The notes beneath the pieces were generated by a model, which saw nothing but the letters and a program-made list of their open reading frames with translations, was not told where the DNA came from and searched no databases. This document shows positions 6,568 through 16,400 of a DNA stretch of 34,409 nt, in pieces. Both the position numbers and the translations under genes were made by a program. The stretch covers positions 1 to 34,409 of the forward strand of contig CALFVX010000015.1 in NCBI GenBank assembly GCA_937928765.1, written 5' to 3'. Source of the DNA: an uncultured Endomicrobiia bacterium. Lineage in GTDB: Bacteria > Elusimicrobiota > Endomicrobiia > DTEH01. The stretch's first letter is position 1; each line of letters opens with the position of its first letter.

Positions 6568-8421
6568 ATGTATATCTATCCTGAAGAATTCGATATAATA
6601 GTCATAGGAGCAGGACACGCTGGTTGCGAAGCAGCAAATATTTCTTCAAAGATGGGATGTAAAACTTTGCTTCTTACAATGTCTTTAGATACAATAGCAC
6701 AGATGTCTTGCAATCCTGCAATAGGCGGTGTTGCAAAAGGACAAATTGTTCGCGAAGTAGATATTTTAGGTGGACTTATTGCAAAAGTTACCGATAAAAC
6801 TGCTGTACATTTTAAAATGTTGAATACCTCAAAGGGTCCTGCTGTGTGGTCTCCTAGAGCACAAACTGACAGAACACTTTATCGTATCGTAATGAAACAA
6901 TTTTTAGAACAACAAAAAAATTTGTTAATAAAACAAGAAGAGGTAACAAAAATTTTAACAGATGACAAAGCTGTAATAGGTGTATTAACTAAACATCAAA
7001 ATGTTTATAAAGCAAAATGTGTTATCGTTTCAACTGGAACATTTTTAAATGGTGTTATACATATAGGTTTAAAAAGTTTCCAAGCAGGAAGATATTCTGA
7101 ATTGCATTCAAGTTTGAGTGATTGTTTAAAAGAATTAGGATTTGAAATAAAAAGGTTAAAAACAGGCACACCGCCAAGAGTTGATGGAAAAACAGTTGAT
7201 TATTCAAAGCTTGAAGTTCAACCTTCAGACAACACACCTATACCTTTTTCTCATTTTACAGCTTTATCTGAATTTCCATATAATAAACTTTTAAATTGTT
7301 ATATAACTTACACTAATCAAGAAACTCATAAAATAATTTTAGACAATCTGGATAGATCTCCTTTATATACAGGTATTATAAAAAGTGTAGGGCCAAGATA
7401 TTGTCCTTCTATTGAAGACAAAGTTGTAAGATTTAAAGATAAACTAAGACACCAAATATTTTTAGAACCAGAAGGATTATATACAACTGAATTATATTTA
7501 AACGGTATCTCCTCAAGTTTACCCGAAGATGTTCAAGAAAAATTTGTTCATTCAATTTCTGGTCTCGAAAATGCAAAAATTACAAGATATGGTTATGCTA
7601 TAGAATACGATTTTTCTTTACCAACACAGCTTTACGCTACGCTTGAAACAAAATTGGTTGAAGGACTCTTTTTTGCAGGACAAATAAACGGCACCACAGG
7701 ATACGAAGAGGCAGCAGGACAAGGTATTGTTGCTGGAATAAATGCTGTGTTAAAAATTCGTGGTGATGAATATTTCATTTTAGGACGAGATGAAGCATAT
7801 ATTGGCGTTTTAATTGATGATTTAGTAACGAAGGGTGTAATGGATCCTTATAGGATGTTTACTTCTAGGGCTGAATATAGGCTTATTTTAAGAACTGATA
7901 ATACTGATTTACGACTTATTAAATATGCACATAGATATGGTTTAGTTGAAGAAAGTTTTTACAAGTTATTTTTAGAATATGAAAAAAAACTTAATGAACT
8001 CAAAAAATTTTTTGAAACAAAAACTTTAGGTAATGAAACTATAGCAAATTTGATAAGACAGTCAAAAGAAATAAATTTTGAAGATATTGAAGAATTAAAG
8101 GACTTCAAACTTGATTCAGAATATTATTGGAACACACAAAACCTTTTAAACGAAACTAAAATACAGATTAAATATTCTGGATATATAGAAAAACAAATTC
8201 TTCACGCTCAACAATTAAAAAAGTTTGAAAATAAAAAAATTCCCAAAGATTTGGATTACGAAAAAATTCCTGGCTTGCTTAAAGAAGCAAAAATTAAATT
8301 ATCTCAAATTAAACCTCAGACTATAGGACAAGCATCACGAATTTCAGGAGTCACTCCAGCAGATATATCTATATTGCTTGTATACCTAAAAAAATTAAGA
8401 AAAGAACTTAGCAACAGCTAA
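6568..8421 (+). CDS. mnmG: tRNA uridine-5-carboxymethylaminomethyl modification enzyme MnmG
   Basis: A 617-residue FAD enzyme that, with MnmE, modifies U34 of certain tRNAs. Seen: the N-terminal Rossmann motif DIIVIGAGHAGCEAA, SCNPAIGGVAKGQIVREVD, TGTFLNG, RLKTGTPPR, GLFFAGQINGTTGYEEAAGQG, FTSRAEYRL, and the C-terminal YEKIPGLLKEA/RISGVTPADIS region. Full length. The frame is open from a TTG at 6553, but the ATG at 6568 begins the conserved protein and is preferred. It is the only rightward gene here. mnmE is not in the window. Its stop directly abuts that of the convergent ABC permease. The WSPRAQ variant of the conserved substrate-loop region is intact. Confidence 0.96.
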   Translation: MYIYPEEFDIIVIGAGHAGCEAANISSKMGCKTLLLTMSLDTIAQMSCNPAIGGVAKGQIVREVDILGGLIAKVTDKTAVHFKMLNTSKGPAVWSPRAQTDRTLYRIVMKQFLEQQKNLLIKQEEVTKILTDDKAVIGVLTKHQNVYKAKCVIVSTGTFLNGVIHIGLKSFQAGRYSELHSSLSDCLKELGFEIKRLKTGTPPRVDGKTVDYSKLEVQPSDNTPIPFSHFTALSEFPYNKLLNCYITYTNQETHKIILDNLDRSPLYTGIIKSVGPRYCPSIEDKVVRFKDKLRHQIFLEPEGLYTTELYLNGISSSLPEDVQEKFVHSISGLENAKITRYGYAIEYDFSLPTQLYATLETKLVEGLFFAGQINGTTGYEEAAGQGIVAGINAVLKIRGDEYFILGRDEAYIGVLIDDLVTKGVMDPYRMFTSRAEYRLILRTDNTDLRLIKYAHRYGLVEESFYKLFLEYEKKLNELKKFFETKTLGNETIANLIRQSKEINFEDIEELKDFKLDSEYYWNTQNLLNETKIQIKYSGYIEKQILHAQQLKKFENKKIPKDLDYEKIPGLLKEAKIKLSQIKPQTIGQASRISGVTPADISILLVYLKKLRKELSNS

Positions 8422-9228
8422 CTATTCAAAAGCAGAAAATTTTGCAATTGCGCCTGATACTAAATTCTGTTTATATATCTTCATAAAAAATAAATAATTA
8501 ATAATTAAGAAAATCGTTGACAATACAAAACTTAAATTTATGTTATAAAAAACATATCTAAATTCTATATTTTTCAAGACAATTCCACGCATTGTTTCAA
8601 AAATATATGTAGTAGGAAAAATCTTTGCAATACTTTGTAACAGTTTTGGCAAAGTAGATATAGGATAAAACACCCCAGAAATTACTGATAATATAAAAGG
8701 TAAAGGCCAACCTATCCATTCTGCAGCAGGACCTAACCTAAATATAACAGCAGTAATAAAAAACCCTAAACCAACACCAAAAAGAAATAAATTTAAAAGT
8801 AAAATCCATAAAATAAATCCAAAATTTAAAATGTTATATCTGAAAAACAAACTTGAAACCAAAGAGATTACAAAAAAATTTATAACTCCCATTATAATAC
8901 TTGACAAAACTAAACCTAATAAATACTCCTCAATTTTTATCGGTGAAGAAAATATGTTTAAAAAATTTTTTGACCATACATCTTCTAAAAATGTTATCAT
9001 TATACCATTAATTATTCTTGTCATAAATTCATATATTATAACAGCCCCTAAAATCACTGTTATAAACGAAAAACCTTCTTCTGACAAAGAAGCTAAATAT
9101 TTTGTTAAAAATCCCCATTGCAAAATTGTCAAAAATGGCCATAAAAACATACTTATTAATCTTATAGGATTACTTTTGTATAAAAAATATTGTCTTAAAA
9201 TTACAGAAAAAATTCTTTTTATGTTCAT
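8422..9228 (-). CDS. ABC-2 type transporter permease
   Basis: A 268-residue membrane protein with about six hydrophobic segments and the ABC-2 family features: GPAAEWIGWPLPFILSVISG, then FYPISTLP between the last helices. It is the channel half of an exporter whose ATPase is the gene just upstream; the two overlap by four bases (ATGA) and must be coupled. The substrate is not evident; drug, polysaccharide or lipid export are all possible for this family. Its TAG stop touches the TAA of mnmG with no base between, and no terminator hairpin is seen there. Confidence 0.88.
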   Translation of the reverse strand: MNIKRIFSVILRQYFLYKSNPIRLISMFLWPFLTILQWGFLTKYLASLSEEGFSFITVILGAVIIYEFMTRIINGIMITFLEDVWSKNFLNIFSSPIKIEEYLLGLVLSSIIMGVINFFVISLVSSLFFRYNILNFGFILWILLLNLFLFGVGLGFFITAVIFRLGPAAEWIGWPLPFILSVISGVFYPISTLPKLLQSIAKIFPTTYIFETMRGIVLKNIEFRYVFYNINLSFVLSTIFLIINYLFFMKIYKQNLVSGAIAKFSAFE

Positions 9229-9974
9229 AATTCTTTTTCAAAAACACAATGTTCTTTTGCTAAATATATGAATAATTCTTCTAAATTTTTTCTGTCATAA
9301 ATTTTTGGTAATTCTTTAGGATGTCCTTCAATTAAAATTTTGCCGTGCGAAATAAACAAAACTCTATCACAAACTTCTTCAACTTCAGACATATTGTGTG
9401 ATGTCCAAAGAATAGAAATTTTTTCTCTTCTTGCTTTTCTTAAAATTTTATTTCTTATTTCTTTTGCAATATTTGGATCTAAAGAAGAAGTTGGTTCATC
9501 TAAAAGAATTATTTTAGGATCATTTATAAAAACTTTAGCAAGATTGACTTTCGCAAGCTCTCCTGAAGAAAGTAAGCCAACCTTTTTATATATTATATCT
9601 GATAATCCAAACTCTTTTTCTAAGTAATTTATTTTTTCTTTTAAATTTTCAACTTCATAAAGTAATCCAAATATATAAAGATTTTGATAAACAGTAAGAT
9701 TCCCTGGAAGGCTACAATATGTTGCAGCAAAGTTTATCTTTTTTGTTAACTCTGTTCTGTAAATCTTTAAATCTTTATTTAAGATTTCAACATATCCTTT
9801 ATTCTGCTTTAAAATACCTAATATTATGTTAATAATTGTAGTTTTTCCAGCACCATTGGGACCTAAAAGTCCTAAAATCTCGCCTTCAAAAACAGAAAAA
9901 CTTACATTATCAACTGCTAAAAATGAATCATAATATTTAGTTAAATTTTCTATTCTTAAAATTTCTTTTTTCAC
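9225..9974 (-). CDS. ABC transporter ATP-binding protein
   Basis: A 249-residue ATPase subunit. Walker A GPNGAGKTT (38-46), signature LSSGE (135-139, a common variant of LSGGQ), Walker B IILLDEP (155-161) and the switch histidine in TSHNM (about 190) are all present. It belongs to the ABC-2 exporter class, with the permease encoded directly downstream. The start codon is GTG at 9974; no upstream in-frame ATG fits. It begins 22 bases after the tRNA-Arg gene, so it may be expressed by read-through from the ogt side. Confidence 0.92.
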   Translation of the reverse strand: MKKEILRIENLTKYYDSFLAVDNVSFSVFEGEILGLLGPNGAGKTTIINIILGILKQNKGYVEILNKDLKIYRTELTKKINFAATYCSLPGNLTVYQNLYIFGLLYEVENLKEKINYLEKEFGLSDIIYKKVGLLSSGELAKVNLAKVFINDPKIILLDEPTSSLDPNIAKEIRNKILRKARREKISILWTSHNMSEVEEVCDRVLFISHGKILIEGHPKELPKIYDRKNLEELFIYLAKEHCVFEKEL

Positions 9975-9996
9975 TTTTTAAATAAGAAAAAAATTT

Positions 9997-10070
9997 CGCG
10001 CCCGGGCAGACTCGAACTGCCAACCTACTGGTTCGTAGCCAGACGCTCTATCCAATTGAGCTACGGGCGC
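9997..10070 (-). tRNA. tRNA-Arg (anticodon ACG)
   Basis: Folds as a full cloverleaf: acceptor GCGCCCG/CGGGCGC, D stem GCTC/GAGC, anticodon loop CTACGAA with anticodon ACG (presumably ICG, reading CGN), five-base variable loop, and T arm GGCAG-TTCGAGT-CTGCC. The anticodon stem begins with a U-U mismatch (27-43). Discriminator base is G (9997); CCA is not encoded. The minus strand then runs AAATTTTTTT, which could favour termination. Located between ogt and an ABC transporter gene. Confidence 0.95.
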
Positions 10071-10100
10071 AAAAAAATTAAAGATAGTATAAAAGAAAGA

Positions 10101-10436
10101 TTATATAAAAGTTTTAACTCCTTCTTTTTTTAAAAGGATATATTTTTTATGAACTCCTTTAGAATACCCTCCGATTTTACCTGAAGATTTTATAACCCTA
10201 TGGCATGGAATTATCAAAGTTAACGGATTTTCTTTTAAAGCTTTACCAACTGCACGATATGCTTTGGGTTTATCAATTTTTTCTGCAATAAATTTATATG
10301 TTCTTACTTCACCCTTTGGAATTTTTAATGTTTCTAACCAAACTCTTTTATAAAAAAAAGAATAATCTTTTATTCTTACATAATTTTTTCTTCCCAAAAA
10401 ATTTAATAATTCCTTATCAACTTCCTCTATCTTCAT
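10101..10436 (-). CDS. ogt: Methylated-DNA--protein-cysteine methyltransferase
   Basis: A 111-residue suicide repair protein that takes the alkyl group from O6-alkylguanine onto its own cysteine. Seen: the helix-turn-helix with arginine finger YRAVGKAL (R61), the active-site PCHRV (C78) and IGGYSKG with the final LLKKEG. The cysteine is present, so it is not an alkyltransferase-like (PWHR) protein. It is a short form that lacks most of the usual N-terminal domain, as in other minimal family members. Starts in a four-base overlap with argB. Confidence 0.92.
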   Translation of the reverse strand: MKIEEVDKELLNFLGRKNYVRIKDYSFFYKRVWLETLKIPKGEVRTYKFIAEKIDKPKAYRAVGKALKENPLTLIIPCHRVIKSSGKIGGYSKGVHKKYILLKKEGVKTFI

Positions 10437-11182
10437 ATTTTTATTATAGTGGCTTCTTTATTTAAACTGTTTGAAACAACAATTTTTTTTATTCCTTTCT
10501 TTAACAACTTTTTTATTGCTAAAACTTTTGGTATCATACCACTAGAAACAATACCTTGATTTATTAAGTTGTCTATATCTTTAATATTCAAAAATTTTAT
10601 AGTATTTTTATTTTTGTCCATTATACCCTCAACATCTGACAAAAATATTATTTTATCAAATTTCATCTTTTCTCCTATGGCATAAATAACATCGTCTGCA
10701 TTTATGTTAACTATAAAATTTTTTTTATTCTCTTTTGCTATTCCAACAGAAGAAAGCAATATCAAATAACCATTTCTTAACAACAAATTTATAATATCAA
10801 GATTTACATTCTTCACATTTCTCCCTACAAAACCTAACTCTTTATTTATATCAGTAGTTATAATATAACCATCAATACAAGATAAACCTACAACTTTTTT
10901 TATATCAAAATCTAAAAATTTTTTTACCAAATATTTATTAATTAGTCCACAAAGAATGTTAATAACAATATCTAATGTTTGCTCGTCAGTGTATCTTAAA
11001 CCATTGACAAATCTAGGTTCAAGATTAAGTTTCTTCATCCACAAAGAAACTTGTTTACCACCACCATGTACTATTATTATTTTATTTTTTTGAAAATATA
11101 ATCTTTTAATTTGTGATATAAACTCATCTAACTTGTTACTTTCATCTATAATCTTACCACTTAACTTTATTAATATTTTCAT
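10433..11182 (-). CDS. argB: Acetylglutamate kinase
   Basis: A 249-residue amino-acid kinase. It phosphorylates N-acetylglutamate in arginine synthesis. Seen: HGGGKQ (39-44), NGLRYTD (substrate arginine), NINADD and SSGMIPKV, all hallmarks of the ArgB family. It lacks the N-terminal helix that makes some ArgB proteins arginine-sensitive, so feedback control is not expected from sequence. No other arg gene is in the window, and it stands between comEC and ogt. A related LysZ-type kinase of the lysine amino-group-carrier pathway is less likely, as no carrier protein gene is nearby. Confidence 0.87.
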   Translation of the reverse strand: MKILIKLSGKIIDESNKLDEFISQIKRLYFQKNKIIIVHGGGKQVSLWMKKLNLEPRFVNGLRYTDEQTLDIVINILCGLINKYLVKKFLDFDIKKVVGLSCIDGYIITTDINKELGFVGRNVKNVNLDIINLLLRNGYLILLSSVGIAKENKKNFIVNINADDVIYAIGEKMKFDKIIFLSDVEGIMDKNKNTIKFLNIKDIDNLINQGIVSSGMIPKVLAIKKLLKKGIKKIVVSNSLNKEATIIKI

Positions 11183-11227
11183 AATTTCAAGAATATAAAA
11201 ATTAAAAATAAAAATCTACATTAAAAT

Positions 11228-13447
11228 TTATATCTTTATAATAATCCCATCTAAACTATAATCTAAAGAATATAAATTATCATTTCTAAATGTGCCAACT
11301 TTTATTTTAATATTTTTATAGCCTAAAGTGTCATATATAGGAAATTTAAAAATTTTAAAATTTTGTTTTGTTTTATCAGTTGATATAATAGCAAATTTAA
11401 TATTTAATCTTTTCTCTTTCTCTATAAGATTTTTTAGCAAAACAAAATCTTCTTCATATTTACCATGCCGAGGTATCTGCAAAATTAATTCATAATTTTT
11501 TAAATTTAAAATTCTATCTTTTAAATAATAAAATGGAATATCATTAGTTAAAAGAAAAATTTTATTTTTATATCTTACCTTTATTAATAAAGAATTAATA
11601 TCAAAAAATTCAGTATCAGCATATATATAATCAACAATATTAGGAATTAAATTTATCTCTCCATTATAAAACTTAATATTTTTTATAGAATCCACAACTA
11701 TTAAATTCAAATTTTTATTTTTAATTTTTTCTATTAAAAATCTATAATCTTTTTGTTCTGAAACTAAACTGTTTATGTAAACATTTTTTATTTTAAAATT
11801 ATCAATAATATATTCAACACCGCCATAGTGAGGATAATGTGAATGAGTAATAATTAAATTTTGTATTTCATTAATTTTATTTTTTCTTAAATAAGGTATA
11901 ATATTATACATAGCCACATATTTTGATTCACCACAGTCTATTAAAAAATTTTGTTTGTCATAAGTGGAAATTAAAATGCTGTCTCCCAACCCAACATCTA
12001 AAAATGTTATACTAAAATTTCTATTAAAAAAATCAAAGTCAAAAAATAAAGTTGTAGCAGAAAGTATAATTGTTGAAATCAAAAATTTATACTTTTTTTT
12101 CTTCAACCATATAGGAATTATAAGAATTAAAAAATAATAAATTATTACATTTACATAACTTAATGTTGCTATATTTATAAAATTTAAAGGTATTTTTGAG
12201 AAAAATTTTACTATCTCAATATATAAAAAACATAACTTTTCTAAAACTAACCAAAACAAAGTAGGAATTTTAAAGAAAACAAATTTTAAAAAATACACAA
12301 TAATGCTTAACCACAACAATAAAGATGTCATCGGAACAACAATAATATTACTTAAGAAACTTATAAATGAAATTTTATTAAAATAATATATAATAAAAGG
12401 TATCAACATCATCTGCACTGAAAAAGTTAACAAAAAAAGTTGTATTATATATTTTATGAAAAATGACAAATTTTTAATATATTCTTTAATATGTGTATAA
12501 AATACATTATAAAAATATAAAATACCAAAAAATGATGAAAAAGATAACTGAAATGAAGGGTTAAAAATATTATTAGGATTTATTATTAACAAAAATAGAA
12601 AAGATAAAATTAAAGAGTGAAAACTACTTTGTTTTCTATTTAACAGTTCTGATATACCAAAACATAAAATTATAATTGTTGCACGAACAACTGGCGGCGA
12701 ACATCCAGTAATGAACATATAAAAAATTACAGAGAATACAGAAAGCAAGATTCTTATATCTCTTTTTATAATAGGCACAAGTTTTAATATATAAAACATA
12801 AGAATAAAAACAAACCCAACATGCAATCCACTGACAACTAAAACATGTATAACTCCTGCATCTTGAAAATAACTTATAATATCATCTATTTGTGGATCTT
12901 TATATCCTAAAGTTACCCTTAATATAAAAGAATCGTATGGACTTTGCAAATTTTCTTTTGTGATTTTAACAATCTTTTCTCTAAAAAAGTAAGATTTAGA
13001 AATTAAATAATTTAAAATTTTATAAACTAAATTTTTATTTTTTTCAACTGAGAGTATATCATATACATATCCAAAATACGATACACCAAAAGAATTATAT
13101 AAATAACGATGGAAAGTATTGTTAAACGATATTGGAATTAATTCTGCTTTTATTATACAATAACTATTTATTTCTATCTCTTCTTCAACTATATATTTAT
13201 TAATTGTAAGATAAATTTTTGTTCCATTTGAAACAACTATCAAATTTATATCTTCATTATTTTTATTTATCCATAAAACTTTTCCTTTAATAATAAAATC
13301 TCGTTTTTTTGGATTAAAATATTTAATTAAGTCAGTTTCAATTTTATACTGTAAGAATACAAAGATAAGATATATTAAAGTTATAAATATCAATAAATAA
13401 TACAATGGATATTTAAAAATACTATTCAAACTGATAAGATTTTTCAC
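11228..13447 (-). CDS. comEC: ComEC/Rec2-family DNA-uptake channel with degenerate nuclease-like domain
   Basis: A 739-residue polytopic membrane protein of the competence channel family. Order: one or two N-terminal membrane helices, an OB-like region (about 50-135), the ComEC core with HVLVVSGLHVG (201-211) and GCSPPVVRA (248-256), many helices to about 465, then a metallo-beta-lactamase-like domain from about 475. In that domain DVGLGDS (484-490) and IDCGE (503-507) remain, but the usual HxHxDH site reads HSHYPHYGG (535-543, Asp to Pro) and the usual HHG reads RHG (660-662). Metal binding is probably weakened or lost. Starts at a GTG, overlapping the end of dnaE by 26 bases. No comEA or pilus gene is near. 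Confidence 0.85.
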   Translation of the reverse strand: MKNLISLNSIFKYPLYYLLIFITLIYLIFVFLQYKIETDLIKYFNPKKRDFIIKGKVLWINKNNEDINLIVVSNGTKIYLTINKYIVEEEIEINSYCIIKAELIPISFNNTFHRYLYNSFGVSYFGYVYDILSVEKNKNLVYKILNYLISKSYFFREKIVKITKENLQSPYDSFILRVTLGYKDPQIDDIISYFQDAGVIHVLVVSGLHVGFVFILMFYILKLVPIIKRDIRILLSVFSVIFYMFITGCSPPVVRATIIILCFGISELLNRKQSSFHSLILSFLFLLIINPNNIFNPSFQLSFSSFFGILYFYNVFYTHIKEYIKNLSFFIKYIIQLFLLTFSVQMMLIPFIIYYFNKISFISFLSNIIVVPMTSLLLWLSIIVYFLKFVFFKIPTLFWLVLEKLCFLYIEIVKFFSKIPLNFINIATLSYVNVIIYYFLILIIPIWLKKKKYKFLISTIILSATTLFFDFDFFNRNFSITFLDVGLGDSILISTYDKQNFLIDCGESKYVAMYNIIPYLRKNKINEIQNLIITHSHYPHYGGVEYIIDNFKIKNVYINSLVSEQKDYRFLIEKIKNKNLNLIVVDSIKNIKFYNGEINLIPNIVDYIYADTEFFDINSLLIKVRYKNKIFLLTNDIPFYYLKDRILNLKNYELILQIPRHGKYEEDFVLLKNLIEKEKRLNIKFAIISTDKTKQNFKIFKFPIYDTLGYKNIKIKVGTFRNDNLYSLDYSLDGIIIKI

Positions 13448-16400
13448 CTATAATATGTTTTAAATCTGTTAACATTTTGTTAGATGGAAAAATTTTATAG
13501 TCAGTTTCAATTATTATTTCTTCAAAATTTTTTGTCATTAGTTTAAAAAATACTTTTGTATTACCAGGATATTTCTCTATTGTTTTTTTTAACCTAATGA
13601 TAAACTCATCATCTAATCCAACATCTGATATTGTTATATAAACTTTGTCTTTGTTTTTATAAATCTCTTCTTTAGCTTTCTCGAATAACTTGATTTCGTC
13701 TGCTACAATACTTTTCTTTTCATCTCTTATGCTTATTTTACCTTTAACAAAAACTATCGCATTTTTGTGAATAAAACTTTTTGTTTCTTCATAAACCTTA
13801 TTGTAAACAATCACTTCTATTTCATCTTTTAAATCTTCAAGTAAAAATTTTATCCATGGTTGACCTGACTGAGTAGTAAATTTTTTTATATTTTCTATCA
13901 TACCGACAACTTCTACTTCAAGAAGATCTTCTTCTGGAAGATCACTTATTGTATTTTTTACTACACATCTAATTTCTTCTATATATTTTTCAAGAGGATG
14001 TCCAGACCAGTATATTTCTGTTAACATATGTTCATACTTAAAAATTTCTTGTTCTGTAAATTTATCTACATTTTCTTTTTCAATTTTGTCTTCAGATTCT
14101 AAAAATAAAAGTTGATGATTTTCATATTTAATTTTTTGTATGTTTTCTAATTTATTTAAAAATTTTTTTCTTAAAACACATTTATCCTCTAATGAAACAT
14201 TCTCTTTATCAAAAAAACAATCCATAGCTCCTGAAAGTATTAAAGCTTCAATAACTCTTTTATTTACCTCCCTTGTTTCAGTTCTTGAAATAAAATCTTC
14301 AAACGATTTAAACTTACCAGTTTTTTCTCTTAACTTCACAATAAACTCTGCTGCAGCTAAACCTACATTCTTTATACCTACTAATCCATATCTTATTGAT
14401 TTCTCATCCTCTTTATTAAAATAAACATCAGAAAAATTCAAACTCGGCGGCAATAAATTAAATCCTATATTTTCAACTTCTAACAAAAACTTACGATAAT
14501 TTCTTCCTTCTTCGGATTGTGAAGATTTTACAGTTGCACCTGTTCTTAATTCTGCATTAATCAATGATATCATATACTCTGCAGGATAATGTGTTTTTAA
14601 GTATGCACACCTGTAAGATGTTAAAGCATAGGCAGCAGCATGTGACTTATTAAATCCATAACCTCCAAAATTTAATATCTGTTGATAAATTTTTTTTGCA
14701 ACATTAAGATCAATTTTCCCCTTTTTCGCACCTTCTAAAAATTTTGTCTGCATTTTCATTATTTCTTCTGGAACTTTTTTTGCAACAGCTTTCCTTAAAT
14801 CATCTGCTTCTTCAGGTGTAAAGTTTCCAATCACTTGAGCTATTTTCATAACTTGTTCTTGATAAACTAAAACTCCATATGTTTCTTTTAAAACATCTTT
14901 TAACAATGGGTGATCATATTTAATTTCTTTTCTATTATGTTTTCTTTCAACAAACTCGTTTACTAAACCACTTCGTATAGGTCCAGGTCGATACAAAGCT
15001 ATACACGCAATGATATCTTCAAAAACTGTAGGTCTTAATTTTCGTAATAAATCTTGCATACCAGCTGATTCTAACTGAAAAACTCCTGTAGTTTTCCCTT
15101 CTTGTAAAAGTTTAAATGTTTTTTTGTCATCTAAAGGAATTTTATCTATTTCTATCTCTATATTATAATTTTTTCTTATTAAATTAACAGTTTCTTCAAT
15201 AACAGATAGCGTCTTTAAACCTAAAAAATCAACCTTTAGCAAACCTAAATCAGCAAGAATTTCATCATAATACTGTGTTGTTATACTTTCATCTTTACTT
15301 CTTCTGTATAAAGGAGTGAAATTAGTAATATCTCCCTTTGAGATTATAACACCAGAAGCGTGAATTCCAGTATGTCTCTTTCTGCCTACAACTTCTTTTG
15401 CATAGTCTAAAACTTGTCTTACATTATTATCAGACTCATATAAATCTCTTATATCTTTTACCTCGTTTATTGCTTCTTCTACACTCATATCTGCATTAGG
15501 AATTAATTTAGATATTTTATCTGCTAAACTTACAGGCAATCCCATAACCCTTACTATATCACGAATAGCATTTTTTATTTTTAATGTATTAAAAGTAATA
15601 ATTTGTACTACATTGTTAAAACCATACTTTTCTCTTACATAATCAATAACTTTATCACGACCATAATCTGCAAAATCTATGTCTAAATCTGGTAAAGTTT
15701 TTCTTGCAGGATTTAAAAATCTTTCAAATAAAAGCTGATATTTGATAGGATCAAGATCTGTTATGCCTAGACAATAACTTACTATAGAGCCCGCGCCAGA
15801 ACCTCTTCCAGGACCTACAGGAATTTTGTTTTTCCTTGCATAATTTATAAAATCGTATACAATCAAAAAATAAGACGAAAAACCTTTCTGTCTTATTACT
15901 TCAAGTTCGTATTCTAACCTATTACTTACTTCCAAAGTTATATGTTGGTATCTCTTTTTTAAGCCTTCTTTACAAAGTTTACTTAATAAACTATCTGCTG
16001 TTTCACCATCAGGCAGTGGTATTTCTGGTAAGTGAATTTTACCAAAATCTATAACTAAATTGCATTGTTCTGAGATATAAACTGTATTTTTTATGGCTTC
16101 AGGATAATCTTTAAAAATTTCAACCATTTGTTGAGGAGATTTTAAATAAAACTCCTCAGTAGCAAATTTTAATCTATCAGGATCATTTAAAGTTGTCCTT
16201 GTACCTATACATAGAAGAATTTCTTGCAATTTAGCATCTTTTTCTTTTACATAATGCAAATCATTTGTAGCAACTAATTTTAGTTTATGTCTTTTTGCTA
16301 TTTCTACAAGTTTTGGCAAAACTTTTTTTTGATCTTCTAAATTATTATCCATAAGTTCAATATAAAAATTTTCTATTCCAAAAGCATCTATATAAACTTC

